Assembly (NCBI GenBank): GCA_030590405.1
Contig: JAUUYO010000027.1
Coordinates: forward strand, 1 to 19,325
Length of the DNA stretch: 19,325 bases
Direction of reading: 5' to 3'
DNA from: Kangiellaceae bacterium
GTDB taxonomy: Bacteria > Pseudomonadota > Gammaproteobacteria > Enterobacterales > Kangiellaceae
Of this stretch, positions 1-7,895 are shown one piece after another. A program made the translations under genes and the position numbers. Each line of letters begins with the position of its first letter. The stretch's first letter is position 1. The notes beneath the pieces are model-generated. The model saw only the letters and a list, made by a program, of their open reading frames with translations, did no database searches and had not been told where the DNA came from.

Positions 1-1
1 T

Positions 2-1249
2 ATGAGTTTAAGCCTGGTTTCAGGATCTTCTTCGATCGATATTACAAATAATATTACTGGTGGAAAACTTGGCGGATTACTTAACGTAGTCGATGAAATT
101 ATTGAACCAGCTTTTAATACATTAGGCAGAGTTGCTGTTGCTGTTGCAGATTCGCTTAACAACCAAAGTCGCTTGGGGATGGATTTAAATAACGACCTTG
201 GCAGTGATTTGTTTACTGATATTAATGATCCAGTGATCGCCGTTTCAAGAGTCTCCGTGGACAGTAATAATGGCGGTAACGTAAGTTTGAGTATTGATAT
301 CGATGATCCTTCTTTATTAACTGATTCGAATTATACTTTGTTTCTACAAGGGGGAAATTATCAGTTAATTGATCAAACCAATAATACCACGGTTGCAACT
401 TTTGCCCCCCCGGCAGTATTACCTGACACAGTGCAGATCGCATCCTTAGGCATTAGTATTAATTTTTTGTCAGGCGCGGCAGTCAATGGCGATTCATTCG
501 ATATTCAACCAGTCAGAAATTTTTCCCGTGACCTTGGTGTGGTTATTACCACAGCTGAGCAGATCGCGGCAGCATCTCCGATCAGAGGTGAACAGGCGCA
601 AGCCAACATTGGTTCTGGCTCGATCAGTGGTGTCACTATTACTGATACCACCACCGTGCAATTTACCGGGGTAGCTAATGATCTCAATCCACCGATACGG
701 ATCGAATTTGATAGCCCCCCCGGCGTACCTGGAGAATTTTCTGTTTATGATATTTCTGGTGGCGTGCCAGTCTTGTTGGCTGGCGGTATCGCTGGATATA
801 TCCCTAATCAGGAAAACAATATGCTGGCATTAGCCGGTGCCCCCTTTGATAGTTATGGCTTTGAGGTCACTTTGGCGGGGGATCCTCAAGGCGGTGACCA
901 ATTTGATTTTACCTATAACAACAATGGCGGCGGCAATAATGAAAATGCGCTTCTGTTAGGTAATCTTCAACAAGCGGGCGTGTTAGATAATAATAACTCA
1001 AGCTTCCAACAGGCGTTTGGTCGAATCATTAGCCAGGTTGGGGTAACCACTCAATCTGCAAGGATCAATCGCGATGCCGCAGAAGGGATCCTGTTTCAAA
1101 CCAAAGAACGCCGAGAAAGTTTATCCGGGGTTAATTTAGATGAGGAAGCGGCTAATTTACTTAAGTTTCAGCAGGCATATGAAGCCTCTGCGCAAGTAAT
1201 TAGTGTTGCCAGAACCTTGTTTCAGACGGTATTGGATGCGGTAAGATAA
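2..1249 (+). CDS. flgK: Flagellar hook-associated protein 1 (FlgK), 3' part
   Basis: FlgK joins the hook to the filament at the hook-filament junction and is exported by the flagellar type III system. About 415 C-terminal residues are visible. The reading frame is open to the left edge and FlgK proteins usually exceed 450-600 residues, so the gene begins outside the window and the first Met seen is internal. Recognition rests on the segment GKLGGLLNVVDEIIEP followed by LADSLNNQSRLGMDLN, typical of the FlgK helical core, and on the C-terminal helix with NLDEEAANLLKFQQAYEAS and VISVARTLFQTVLDAVR, the D0 coiled-coil shared by FlgK-type axial proteins. The region between is a beta-rich, Asn/Gly-rich variable domain. 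The TAA stop lies 2 nt before the flgL ATG, so the two genes are co-transcribed and probably translationally coupled. Confidence 0.95.
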   Translation: MSLSLVSGSSSIDITNNITGGKLGGLLNVVDEIIEPAFNTLGRVAVAVADSLNNQSRLGMDLNNDLGSDLFTDINDPVIAVSRVSVDSNNGGNVSLSIDIDDPSLLTDSNYTLFLQGGNYQLIDQTNNTTVATFAPPAVLPDTVQIASLGISINFLSGAAVNGDSFDIQPVRNFSRDLGVVITTAEQIAAASPIRGEQAQANIGSGSISGVTITDTTTVQFTGVANDLNPPIRIEFDSPPGVPGEFSVYDISGGVPVLLAGGIAGYIPNQENNMLALAGAPFDSYGFEVTLAGDPQGGDQFDFTYNNNGGGNNENALLLGNLQQAGVLDNNNSSFQQAFGRIISQVGVTTQSARINRDAAEGILFQTKERRESLSGVNLDEEAANLLKFQQAYEASAQVISVARTLFQTVLDAVR

Positions 1250-1251
1250 AC

Positions 1252-2466
1252 ATGCGACTTTCAACCATACAAATGACCAGTGCTGGCGTAAGACAAATGT
1301 TATTGCGTCAGTCTGAGTTGCAACATACCCAACTTCAATTGGCGACTCAAAAGAGAGTTTTAAAACCTTCGGACGATCCGGTGGCGGCAATTTCGATTAG
1401 TTTTTTGAAAACTGAAATCGAACAACTGGATCAATTTAATTTTAATGCCGATGCGGCAACTGGAAGTAATGAACTAGAGGAAACAGTACTTACTAGCGTC
1501 ACTGACGTTTTATTTCGCCTACGGGAGTTGATGGTTCAGTTGGGCAATGGCACTTACGGTAAAGAGGAAATTACAAGTATCAGCACAGAAATGTCAGAGC
1601 GATTAGAAGAGCTGTTGGGGTTAGGAAATACCCAAAATGCTAACGGTGATTACCTTTTTGCGGGGAGTAAAGTAAGAACCCAGCCTTTCACCAAGGATGC
1701 TGCGGATAACTTCATCTATAATGGCGATCAAAGTCAACGATTGTTGAGAGTGAGTAGTGGGGTAGTTGTACCTGTTTTTGATACCGGATTTGATGTGTTT
1801 ATGAATATTAAAAATGGTAACGGCAATTTTATCACCTCGGCGAATCCTGCCAATACCGGCAATGGAATTATTTCTCCTGGTAGCTATCAAGCGCCGCCGG
1901 ATTTTTTGGCTGAGCCTTATACCGTTACATTTGGTGATGATGGTTTTGGCAATACGACTTACACCGTGACTGGTGATGTTTCTGGCGCAACTATTATACC
2001 AGCGACGCTTTGGCAAGAAGGCGCTCAAATTGCATTTAACGGTATCACCACAGAATTTTCAGGCGCACCTTTAACCGGGGATGTTTTTAATATTGCTCCC
2101 AGTAGCTCGCAAGATTTATTTTCGAACATTCAAGCAGCGATCACCGCAGCAAATAATTACACCGAAACTAATTCGGGTAAAGCCTTATTTACCAATGCGA
2201 TTAATAGTGTTCAGGAAACAATGGATAGAAATATGGTCAATATTAATCTTGTTCGTGGTAAAATTGGTAGCCGTCTAAATGTCATCGATTCGGAAGTTAA
2301 TACTAATCTGTCTTTATTGGTAACCAATAAGTCTACTTTGTCGGTGGTACAAGATTTGAATGTCGTTGAAGCTTCCACTCGTTTTTCTCAACAATTGGTG
2401 GTGTTGGAAGCGGCGCAAGCAAGTTTTGTCAGGGTGCAAGGGCTGAATTTATTTAATTTTTTATAG
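1252..2466 (+). CDS. flgL: Flagellar hook-associated protein 3 (FlgL)
   Basis: FlgL is the second hook-filament junction protein and sits between FlgK and the first flagellin ring. The 404-residue product starts MRLSTIQMTSAGVRQMLLRQ and continues with the flagellin-like D0/D1 helix (LATQKRVLKPSDDPVAAISI, about residues 30-50), the family signature. The C-terminal helix (about 340-404) contains IDSEVNTNLSLLVTNKSTLS and ends ASFVRVQGLNLFNFL, as in other FlgL proteins. The middle (about 150-310) is a beta-rich insert, making this longer than the E. coli protein of about 317 residues. It follows flgK with a 2-nt gap and is the last gene of that plus-strand unit; the next gene is convergent, 54 nt away. 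Confidence 0.96.
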   Translation: MRLSTIQMTSAGVRQMLLRQSELQHTQLQLATQKRVLKPSDDPVAAISISFLKTEIEQLDQFNFNADAATGSNELEETVLTSVTDVLFRLRELMVQLGNGTYGKEEITSISTEMSERLEELLGLGNTQNANGDYLFAGSKVRTQPFTKDAADNFIYNGDQSQRLLRVSSGVVVPVFDTGFDVFMNIKNGNGNFITSANPANTGNGIISPGSYQAPPDFLAEPYTVTFGDDGFGNTTYTVTGDVSGATIIPATLWQEGAQIAFNGITTEFSGAPLTGDVFNIAPSSSQDLFSNIQAAITAANNYTETNSGKALFTNAINSVQETMDRNMVNINLVRGKIGSRLNVIDSEVNTNLSLLVTNKSTLSVVQDLNVVEASTRFSQQLVVLEAAQASFVRVQGLNLFNFL

Positions 2467-2476
2467 CCAATAAATT

Positions 2477-2492
2477 CTAAATACGTATTTAG
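2477..2492. terminator. Possible bidirectional terminator between flgL and the GNAT gene
   Basis: A perfect 16-bp palindrome (CTAAATACGTATTTAG) sits in the 54-bp gap between convergent genes, flanked by AT-rich DNA on both sides. The stem is AT-rich and there is no long T-run, so it would be a weak terminator at best. It is the only hairpin in the gap. Confidence 0.3.
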
Positions 2493-2520
2493 CTATTTAA
2501 AACACAGATACTAATAAGTT

Positions 2521-3006
2521 CTAATTATTCGAAATAAATTTTCTTGCATTAATCGAACTTTCATCATAACCCCGTTTTCCCCAAAAAATTTTTGCCTGCT
2601 GGTTAGATGATGTATAAGTACACTCGACATATTCGACACCTATTTCTCGGAAACAGTGTTCAACTTCATCCACCAGTTTTTCCGCAATACGATTATTTCG
2701 ATATTCAGGTTCAATCCACAATAACTGTATTACCCCTTTTAAAGGGCTAGCTAGAAAACCGTTATCATTAATAATACTGGTTGCACCGACAAAACCTATG
2801 GGATGATTATCTTTTTCTGCTATTAAGAAAAGAGATCGTGGATTATCAAGTTCTATGGATAACCAGTTTTTTAAGTTTAAATAAAAATCTTGATGGGCTT
2901 GAACTGTACCATCATCTTCATGTTGATGAAGTTTAAAAGTATACTGTGTCATGGTATCAATATCGTCTATTGTAGCTTCTCGGATTGTTGAAACTAGAAA
3001 AGTCAA
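2521..3006 (-). CDS. GNAT-family N-acetyltransferase in the fliDST operon
   Basis: GNAT enzymes move an acetyl group from acetyl-CoA to an amine; the substrate here is unknown. The 161-residue product shows the fold in order: beta1 with IREATIDDIDTM (about 7-18), beta strands with SLFLIAEKDNHPIGFVGAT (about 59-77), the acetyl-CoA motif A region IQLLWIEPEYRNNRIAEKLV (about 93-112), and the closing NQQAKIFWGKRGY strand/helix. The usual (R/Q)xxGxG/A loop is degenerate (RNNRIA). The start is a TTG 4 nt after the upstream gene's stop, with only a weak GGG Shine-Dalgarno; the next ATG would cut into beta1. It is the last gene of the fliD-fliS-fliT-like unit, so a role in modifying flagellin or a flagellar protein is possible, but this is inferred from position only. 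Confidence 0.85.
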   Translation of the reverse strand: MTFLVSTIREATIDDIDTMTQYTFKLHQHEDDGTVQAHQDFYLNLKNWLSIELDNPRSLFLIAEKDNHPIGFVGATSIINDNGFLASPLKGVIQLLWIEPEYRNNRIAEKLVDEVEHCFREIGVEYVECTYTSSNQQAKIFWGKRGYDESSINARKFISNN

Positions 3007-3010
3007 AGGG

Positions 3011-3358
3011 TTAGCCCGTTTGTGTATGGTGATTTTGGGTTAGCTGATAACGCTGAATGGCATTGTGAGATTTTTTTAGTGACAAACTTTGATTAATTAA
3101 TTCGGATTTTTTATCAGAAATCAACTTTGATATTTTTAGATCTGATTGAGTTATATCAGCGATCACTTGTGAAATGATTGAGCTGTCGTCAGGTAAAGGA
3201 ATTGTTTCAAAGTATTGCTTGAGATAGTGTTCGCGTTCATTAGATAAAGTAAGTATTTCTTCCCATTGTCCTGATTCGGCCAGGCACATGATTTTGTGGT
3301 TTATTGCAATTGTTTTTTCAAGCAATTGATGCATTTTCTGTTTTTTATGGAGCATCAT
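3011..3358 (-). CDS. fliT: FliT-like flagellar export chaperone
   Basis: Small helical protein of 115 residues in the fliT position after fliS. FliT-type chaperones bind the cap protein FliD and guide it to the export gate, and in enterics also act on FlhDC (absent here). The sequence is predicted all-alpha, with the FliT-type pattern of a Trp and acidic residues before an Arg-containing helix (SGQWEEILTLSNEREHYL, about 29-46). Similarity in this family is low, so the name rests partly on gene order. I take the ATG at 3358 as the start: it overlaps the fliS TGA as ATGA, the usual coupling arrangement. A longer frame reaching back to 3403 would overlap fliS by 49 bp and adds a Ser-rich stretch that is fliS coding sequence in another frame. 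Confidence 0.75.
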   Translation of the reverse strand: MMLHKKQKMHQLLEKTIAINHKIMCLAESGQWEEILTLSNEREHYLKQYFETIPLPDDSSIISQVIADITQSDLKISKLISDKKSELINQSLSLKKSHNAIQRYQLTQNHHTQTG

Positions 3359-3759
3359 GATTGAGTGTTGAGAGCTAGAGCTTGTTCGCGAATGCCATTC
3401 CATCCTTCTCTTATATTATTCATAACACCCAAAACACTATCTAGTTTGGCGATATTGTTTTCGGAGTTGGCCTCAATTAAAGTGCGCGTGCAATAGTCAT
3501 AGAGATTGTTCAGGTTGGCGGCTATTTCGCCACCTTTTTCCGAGTCTAAACTTGCTTGTAGGCCGCTAATGATAGAGATGGCCCAGCTTACATGATGGCC
3601 TTTTTTTTCTATGTTTTTTTCAGTCATAAAGTATTTTGCTTTATTAGTTTTTTCAATAGCACCATCAATTAACATTTGAATTAGCATATGCGGATCCGCG
3701 TCTTCAACGCCACTGGTTGCGTTAACATTGTTATAGGCTAATGCTCCGGATAATCCCAT
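3355..3759 (-). CDS. fliS: Flagellar secretion chaperone FliS
   Basis: FliS binds the C-terminal helix of newly made flagellin in the cytoplasm, prevents its polymerisation and delivers it to FlhA. The 134-residue product has family hallmarks: an N-terminal AYNNVNATSGVEDADPHMLI stretch, then MLIDGAIEKTNKAKYFM, ISIISGLQASLDSEKGGEIA (residues that contact flagellin), and the NLNNLYDYCTRTLIEAN helix. The start ATG has a good Shine-Dalgarno (GAGGAAA) 7-8 nt upstream. It lies 56 nt after fliD and overlaps the fliT-like gene by 4 nt, so the three are one unit. Length and motifs are ordinary. Confidence 0.95.
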   Translation of the reverse strand: MGLSGALAYNNVNATSGVEDADPHMLIQMLIDGAIEKTNKAKYFMTEKNIEKKGHHVSWAISIISGLQASLDSEKGGEIAANLNNLYDYCTRTLIEANSENNIAKLDSVLGVMNNIREGWNGIREQALALNTQS

Positions 3760-3815
3760 TATTTATTTCCTCTTCTATTTAAGTCGCAAATGTTTTTCTA
3801 AACATTAAGTTTCAA

Positions 3816-5192
3816 TTATTTTTTATTACTAGAAAAACCTGGCAAACTCTCAAACTGCTGAGCGATAAAAGATTGAGTCGCATTAAATTGAGCGACAATC
3901 GCATCCATGGTTGCAAATTGTTTGGTTAATCTTAATTGTAGACTATCAATTCTCAGGGCAAGAGAAATTCTGTCGTCTGTGATTCTATCTAGTTGAGTGT
4001 TGAGAGTTGTTTCTCTCGATGATATGACCCCATTACTACCAGTATAATTGCTGATCAAATCTCTAAGTTGGGTCGCAAATCCTGAATCGCCAGTAAATAG
4101 TTCATCAAATTGATCGAAATCAGAAGCAATGGCGTTATCCAGAACACTATTATCAATTTCAAGTTTTCCATCTTGAGTCGATTCGATACCGATAGAAGAT
4201 AAACTATTAAAACTACCCGTTACAGCAGAAATTGTTGATGAAAATAAATTTCTTATTTGCGAAGAAACCTGACGTAGCGTGGCATCGCCAACCAGTATTC
4301 CTGGAGCGGTAGTTTCTGCTGAACCAAGCTCTTTAATAACGTCGGTATAGGCGTTATATGCTTCAACAAAGGTTGAAATAAGTGTTTTAGTACTGGCAGT
4401 ATCGATAGCAACGGTTAATTTTTCAGTGCTGCCGGGATTAGTATCTTTAATATTAATGGTAATATCTTGAATGACATCGGTAAAGGTATTGGTGTTACTG
4501 GTTGCACTAATTCCATCGATGATAATTGCCGCATCGTCAGCCGTTTGAGTGCTGGTAAGTCCCGTTGATAAATCAGCCAATAATGCATCGCCGCTAAAAG
4601 TGATAACCAGATCATTTCCTAAACCTGATGTACTGGAATCAAAAGTTAATAAACTTCCTGTATCTAGTCCCTCGGTCACGTTATTCAGTAAATTGACTGA
4701 AACCAGGTCATTATCAGTTGCAGCGTTAATGTTATTTCGAATATCTGATAAGGTGTCTGTAGCAGAGACTGTAATATCAAACGTTTCAGTACCAACGGTA
4801 AAGGTCAGAGTACCGCCCGTGCCAAAAGTCGTTGTACTGCCATCGGTAAAAACTTTCGATTTATGTAAACTTCCCTGAGCCAATGAAGAAACTTCGATGT
4901 CATAGTCTCCAGCCGTCGCGGTTGATGTCGCAGTAGCCGTGTAAAAGCTGCTATCAGAAATAGTCACCGAACGTTTGCTAAAATTGGAAGTTAAACTAAG
5001 ATCGAGCGCTGCAGAGCTAAGCTCATCAAGAGATGCCTTTAATCCACCAAGACCCGTGAGAGTAACGCTGACATCTGCTTCAAAACGGTTAAGGCTGTTT
5101 TCTTTTGGTGCACGTTCCGCGTTGACTAGCGCATCGACAATAGATGCTACATCAAGCCCTGAACCTAAACCGCCAATACTTATGAGTCCCAT
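3816..5192 (-). CDS. fliD: Flagellar filament cap protein FliD
   Basis: FliD (HAP2) forms the pentameric or hexameric cap at the filament tip under which flagellin subunits fold. The 458-residue protein starts MGLISIGGLGSGLDVASIVD, the conserved FliD N-terminus, followed by the D0/D1 helices (to about 75), a Ser/Thr-rich beta domain with flagellin-hook IN motifs (about 85-290), and a C-terminal helical region with RITDDRISLALRIDSLQLRL and FNATQSFIAQQFESL. The C-terminal coiled-coil is typical. It is the first gene of the minus-strand unit; the start ATG has AAAGG about 11 nt upstream. Two candidate promoters, sigma-28 and sigma-54 type, lie in the 304-bp gap before it. Confidence 0.96.
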   Translation of the reverse strand: MGLISIGGLGSGLDVASIVDALVNAERAPKENSLNRFEADVSVTLTGLGGLKASLDELSSAALDLSLTSNFSKRSVTISDSSFYTATATSTATAGDYDIEVSSLAQGSLHKSKVFTDGSTTTFGTGGTLTFTVGTETFDITVSATDTLSDIRNNINAATDNDLVSVNLLNNVTEGLDTGSLLTFDSSTSGLGNDLVITFSGDALLADLSTGLTSTQTADDAAIIIDGISATSNTNTFTDVIQDITINIKDTNPGSTEKLTVAIDTASTKTLISTFVEAYNAYTDVIKELGSAETTAPGILVGDATLRQVSSQIRNLFSSTISAVTGSFNSLSSIGIESTQDGKLEIDNSVLDNAIASDFDQFDELFTGDSGFATQLRDLISNYTGSNGVISSRETTLNTQLDRITDDRISLALRIDSLQLRLTKQFATMDAIVAQFNATQSFIAQQFESLPGFSSNKK

Positions 5193-5259
5193 GACAAAAT
5201 AACCTTTTTCATTCTTTCTTTACAAGCGAGTTAAAATACTTATCTCAAACATAACTACT

Positions 5260-5286
5260 GTATCGGCTGAAATACGTCTCAGATAA
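5260..5286 (-). promoter_or_regulatory. Candidate sigma-28 (FliA) promoter for fliD
   Basis: On the minus strand a perfect GCCGATAC -10 box (5267-5260) lies 67 nt upstream of the fliD ATG. The same -10 box stands before both flagellin genes. At the fixed 15-nt spacing the -35 reads TTAT instead of TAAA, so the -35 is poor and strength is uncertain. Confidence 0.5.
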
Positions 5287-5407
5287 ATATTTTTGTTAAA
5301 TAATGGTATTTAATTTTGTTTTTTGAGCATTCCCAGAAGCTACTTTTAAGTGGAAGCGCTGCATATGTTATATAAGTGATTTATAGATCATTCATAAATT
5401 AAGATAA

Positions 5408-5422
5408 GCAATTTATAGACCA
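5408..5422 (-). promoter_or_regulatory. Candidate sigma-54 promoter for fliD
   Basis: On the minus strand the sequence TGGTCTATAAATTGC has the invariant GG-N10-GC spacing with TGG at -24 and TTGC at -12. The CAC after TGG is not conserved. In related bacteria fliD is often FleQ/sigma-54 dependent, which makes the site plausible; it would give a leader of just over 200 nt. Confidence 0.4.
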
Positions 5423-5472
5423 ATATTAATGAGAACTTGCTAATTTGTTGAATGCTTTTTGGTTGGCAAATT

Positions 5473-5494
5473 AAAGGGAGGCAAACCTCCCTTT
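5473..5494 (-). terminator. Rho-independent terminator after flaG
   Basis: A perfect 9-bp stem (AAAGGGAGG / CCTCCCTTT) with a 4-nt loop begins just after the flaG stop codon. On the minus strand the hairpin is followed by a T-rich run (TTTAATTT). It would end the flagellin-flaG transcript and separate it from fliD. Confidence 0.7.
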
Positions 5495-5496
5495 TG

Positions 5497-5934
5497 TTAT
5501 ACTTTCTCCTGCAACAAAACTCCGCTGTGACCTGAATTTTGTTCGTTGAGTTCCTTCAAACGCCTGGATAGATTTAGAAGTTCCTCGGGCGGAAACTGCC
5601 TGATTAACTCATCTGTCTCCTTATCAATAACCCGTACGATGGTGACTCCAAGTTCTTCGTCAACCTTGAATTGAAGGCTGCGGTCAATTCGTTGATTGAA
5701 TTGTTGTAACTCTTCAATCTGATTTTCGACCTCATTTTTTTGATTTTCAGTGACTTCGACCTTTTCAACTTTCGCTGGCGTGGTTTCGGTGACTTGTTTC
5801 AATTCGTTTGTAACGATCTCACTGTTATCCAAACTACTTGAAGCTGAAGGCGCTCTGTTCGGCGTTTGCGGCAAATGATTGCCTCCAGACACCGAGGTCG
5901 GCTGAAAGTTGCCTGCTAAATTTAATAAAGCCAT
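5497..5934 (-). CDS. flaG: FlaG-family flagellar protein
   Basis: FlaG proteins are small, are encoded next to flagellins in polar flagellates, and limit filament length in the species where they have been tested. The 145-residue product has a low-complexity, Pro/Ser-rich N-terminal half (about 1-60), then the FlaG domain (about 65-130) with the family core LQFKVDEELGVTIVRVIDKE followed by TDELIRQFPPEELLNLSRRL. The ATG is preceded by GAGGT with 8 nt spacing. It lies 108 nt downstream of flagellin 1 on the same strand; a hairpin in that gap probably reduces read-through. I found no separate promoter. Confidence 0.93.
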   Translation of the reverse strand: MALLNLAGNFQPTSVSGGNHLPQTPNRAPSASSSLDNSEIVTNELKQVTETTPAKVEKVEVTENQKNEVENQIEELQQFNQRIDRSLQFKVDEELGVTIVRVIDKETDELIRQFPPEELLNLSRRLKELNEQNSGHSGVLLQEKV

Positions 5935-5961
5935 AGCAAATTACCTCAAAAGAGCAAATGA

Positions 5962-5985
5962 GAAGGCTGGTTTACACCAGCCTTC
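5962..5985 (-). terminator. Hairpin between flagellin 1 and flaG, probable partial terminator
   Basis: Perfect 9-bp stem GAAGGCTGG / CCAGCCTTC with a 6-nt loop, about 58 nt after the flagellin 1 stop and just before the flaG Shine-Dalgarno. On the minus strand it is followed by TCATTTGCTCTTTT, a poor U-tract. It may stabilise the 3' end of the flagellin message while letting some transcription continue into flaG. Confidence 0.5.
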
Positions 5986-6042
5986 CCGCCAAATATTAAA
6001 TTTTGATGTCAGAAGACTCATAATTTAATGCCTACCATCAAC

Positions 6043-7530
6043 TTACTGTAGAAGCGAAAGAACTGATTGACTAGAAGCATTCGCTTGGGCAAGGATAGAT
6101 AAACCAGCCTGTTGCAATACTTGATTTTTAGCCAAATTAGCAGTTTCAGCAGCAAAATCAGTATCTCTAACTCGTGAACGAGCAGCCGATACATTTTCTA
6201 TGATGTTGCCCAGGTTAGAAATTGTACTGGTTAAACGATTTTGAACCGCACCTAAATCAGCACGGCCAGAATCAATTTTTGATAATGCGCTATCAATAAC
6301 ATCCAAGGCTGTTTGCGCACCAATTTGAGTACTGATGTCAATATCACTTACTTTATCTAAAGCAGAAACATTAGTAGTTGTTGTGCCATCAATGGTTGCA
6401 GCACTGGCTAGAGTTGTAAAGCTATCATCACTGCTTAAACGAACAGTACCTATTGCTCTAAACGCATCATCAGCTGCTTGTGTTACAGCATCCGTTGACG
6501 CAGTTAACTTAGTTTCACCTGTGTAATCATAAACATCAACAGTTAAAGTAATTGCATTTCCACCATCAGTAAAGTTATTTAATGTGATGTCATCACCCGC
6601 TTCAGATGTTAGCTTAATTTCTGTCCCATCAATAACGGCTGTTAAACCTGTTTTACCTGCTTCTGCGTTAATGGCATCTGCAACTTCAGTTAAATCTCCG
6701 CCACTAATAGTTGCATTGATTGTTACTGCATCTGTATTACTACCGGTTAAATCAAAAATAACCGTATCATCAGCACTAAAACTTAATCCAATGGTTGTAC
6801 GAGCATCGGCAGTTACACCGGTTGTGCCTGATTGCGAGTTAATTGAAGCTGCAACAGCTGAAGCTGAACCGGCAACAGCAAAAGCTCCAGATGAAGCATC
6901 ACCGTTAATGGTTAAGTTACCTGTAACACCATTAGCTGTTGGTGTGGCGGCTGCAAGAACGCCTCCTAATTGACTGATTGCTGCGGCACCTGCTGCGGTG
7001 TTTAGATCTCGTGTTTTATTACCTATTGCATCACCAGCAAAATTACTAATTGTTAAATTAATCGTTTCAAATGCTTGTGAACCAACTTGGAATGATGAGG
7101 AACCAAATGAGCCATCAAGTAAGTTTCTGCCACCAAATGCTGTTGTATCAGAAATACGGTTAATTTCCTGCTGGATTTGACCAACTTCTGCCTGTAGTGC
7201 ATTACGTTGGCTTGAACTATTTGATCCATTAGCTGACTGGATGGACAGATCACGCATACGTTGAAGTAAGTTAGTGGTTTCTTGTAAAGCCCCTTCAGCA
7301 GTTTGTGCCATTGAAATACCATCATTCGCATTTCTAGAAGCAACACCCAAACCGTTAATTTGAGAAGTTAACTGATTTGAAATTTGAAGGCCAGCTGCGT
7401 CATCTTTTGCACTGTTAATTCTAAGACCAGTGGAAAGACGTTTAAAAGTGGTTGCTAGCGCTTCGTTGGTTTGACCTAAAGTGCGCTGTGCGCCCAAAGA
7501 CGATACATTCGTCTGTATTACATTACCCAT
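6043..7530 (-). CDS. Flagellin 1
   Basis: Major filament subunit of 495 residues. The N-terminal D0/D1 (about 1-170) reads MGNVIQTNVSSLGAQRTLGQ, then TFKRLSTGLRINSAKDDAAG and NDGISMAQTAEGALQETTNL. The C-terminal D1/D0 (about 405-495) has LGAVQNRLTSTISNLGNIIE, AARSRVRDTDFAAETANLAK and QANASSQSVLSLLQ, the stretch bound by FliS. Between them is a surface-exposed, Ala/Thr/Asp-rich variable domain of about 230 residues with flagellin-IN-like repeats. There is no signal peptide, as expected for type III export. The ATG has AGGAG 8 nt upstream. Expression should come from the sigma-28 promoter at 7896-7922 through a leader of about 360 nt. The terminal domains closely match flagellin 2, but the central domain diverges. 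Confidence 0.96.
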   Translation of the reverse strand: MGNVIQTNVSSLGAQRTLGQTNEALATTFKRLSTGLRINSAKDDAAGLQISNQLTSQINGLGVASRNANDGISMAQTAEGALQETTNLLQRMRDLSIQSANGSNSSSQRNALQAEVGQIQQEINRISDTTAFGGRNLLDGSFGSSSFQVGSQAFETINLTISNFAGDAIGNKTRDLNTAAGAAAISQLGGVLAAATPTANGVTGNLTINGDASSGAFAVAGSASAVAASINSQSGTTGVTADARTTIGLSFSADDTVIFDLTGSNTDAVTINATISGGDLTEVADAINAEAGKTGLTAVIDGTEIKLTSEAGDDITLNNFTDGGNAITLTVDVYDYTGETKLTASTDAVTQAADDAFRAIGTVRLSSDDSFTTLASAATIDGTTTTNVSALDKVSDIDISTQIGAQTALDVIDSALSKIDSGRADLGAVQNRLTSTISNLGNIIENVSAARSRVRDTDFAAETANLAKNQVLQQAGLSILAQANASSQSVLSLLQ

Positions 7531-7895
7531 GATAAATCTCCTAAACCTTTGATATTTAAGTTAAAGACTGAGAATCTTTTTGACTTAAAATTACAAAGTG
7601 CTTAAAGTATCGATAGAAAATAAGAAGCCAGGAGCGGGGAGCCAGGAGCTGGGTTCAATCAAAAGATAAAAACCAAAGCCTAAAACCTCGAACACAGCGA
7701 CTTATTACTATCCGCGTGTGTCTTTATAAGACGTTTTTGAATTAAAGGTCTGAGAAACATCTAATTCAGGTTCGAGCCAGAGTTTCTAAGGAGGTGATTT
7801 TGAGAGTTGTTCTTAATATTAAGAACCGCCATCGCCTGAGAAACAATAACTTGAGGTGTTCGCGCATTGCTGAGAACAATTTGCGTTCTATTAGG
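7531..7895 (-). promoter_or_regulatory. Long structured 5' leader of flagellin 1
   Basis: About 360 nt between the sigma-28 promoter and the flagellin 1 ATG, with no second promoter found. It holds a perfect 18-bp palindrome (7809-7826, GTTCTTAATATTAAGAAC), four copies of CTGAGAA in plus-strand sense (7568, 7750, 7836, 7870), a tandem 14-bp duplication (7626-7653), and at 7787-7798 a 12-nt match, in plus sense, to a perfect Shine-Dalgarno. In the flagellin message this last element reads as the 16S 3' tail (ACCUCCUUA). A function as a regulatory leader is inferred. Confidence 0.45.
7626..7653. repeat. Tandem 14-bp duplication in the flagellin 1 leader
   Basis: AGCCAGGAGCGGGG is followed directly by AGCCAGGAGCTGGG (13 of 14 identical). 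It is G-rich compared with the AT-rich leader around it. Confidence 0.8.

Noticed and set aside
3359..3403. Longer start for the fliT-like gene
   Set aside because: It would overlap fliS by 49 bp; the ATGA overlap at 3358 is the normal coupling arrangement.
4549..4878. 109-codon frame on the plus strand inside fliD
   Set aside because: Antisense to a clear fliD; Ser/Val/Pro-rich composition typical of the reverse strand of Thr/Ser/Asp-rich coding DNA, with no ribosome site or recognisable domain.
6584..6973. 129-codon frame on the plus strand inside flagellin 1, and a similar one at 8775-9104 in flagellin 2
   Set aside because: Both are antisense to the variable domains, where low-complexity composition keeps the opposite strand open. 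No start signals.
7590..7610. Second sigma-28 promoter close to flagellin 1 (minus strand ATCGATAC)
   Set aside because: The -10 differs from GCCGATAC at its first two positions and no TAAA lies 15 nt upstream.
7781..7800. Fragment of a 16S rRNA gene, because of the ACCTCCTTA sequence on the minus strand
   Set aside because: The match stops after 12 nt; the preceding conserved 16S bases (GGTTGG) are absent, so it is not an rRNA remnant.
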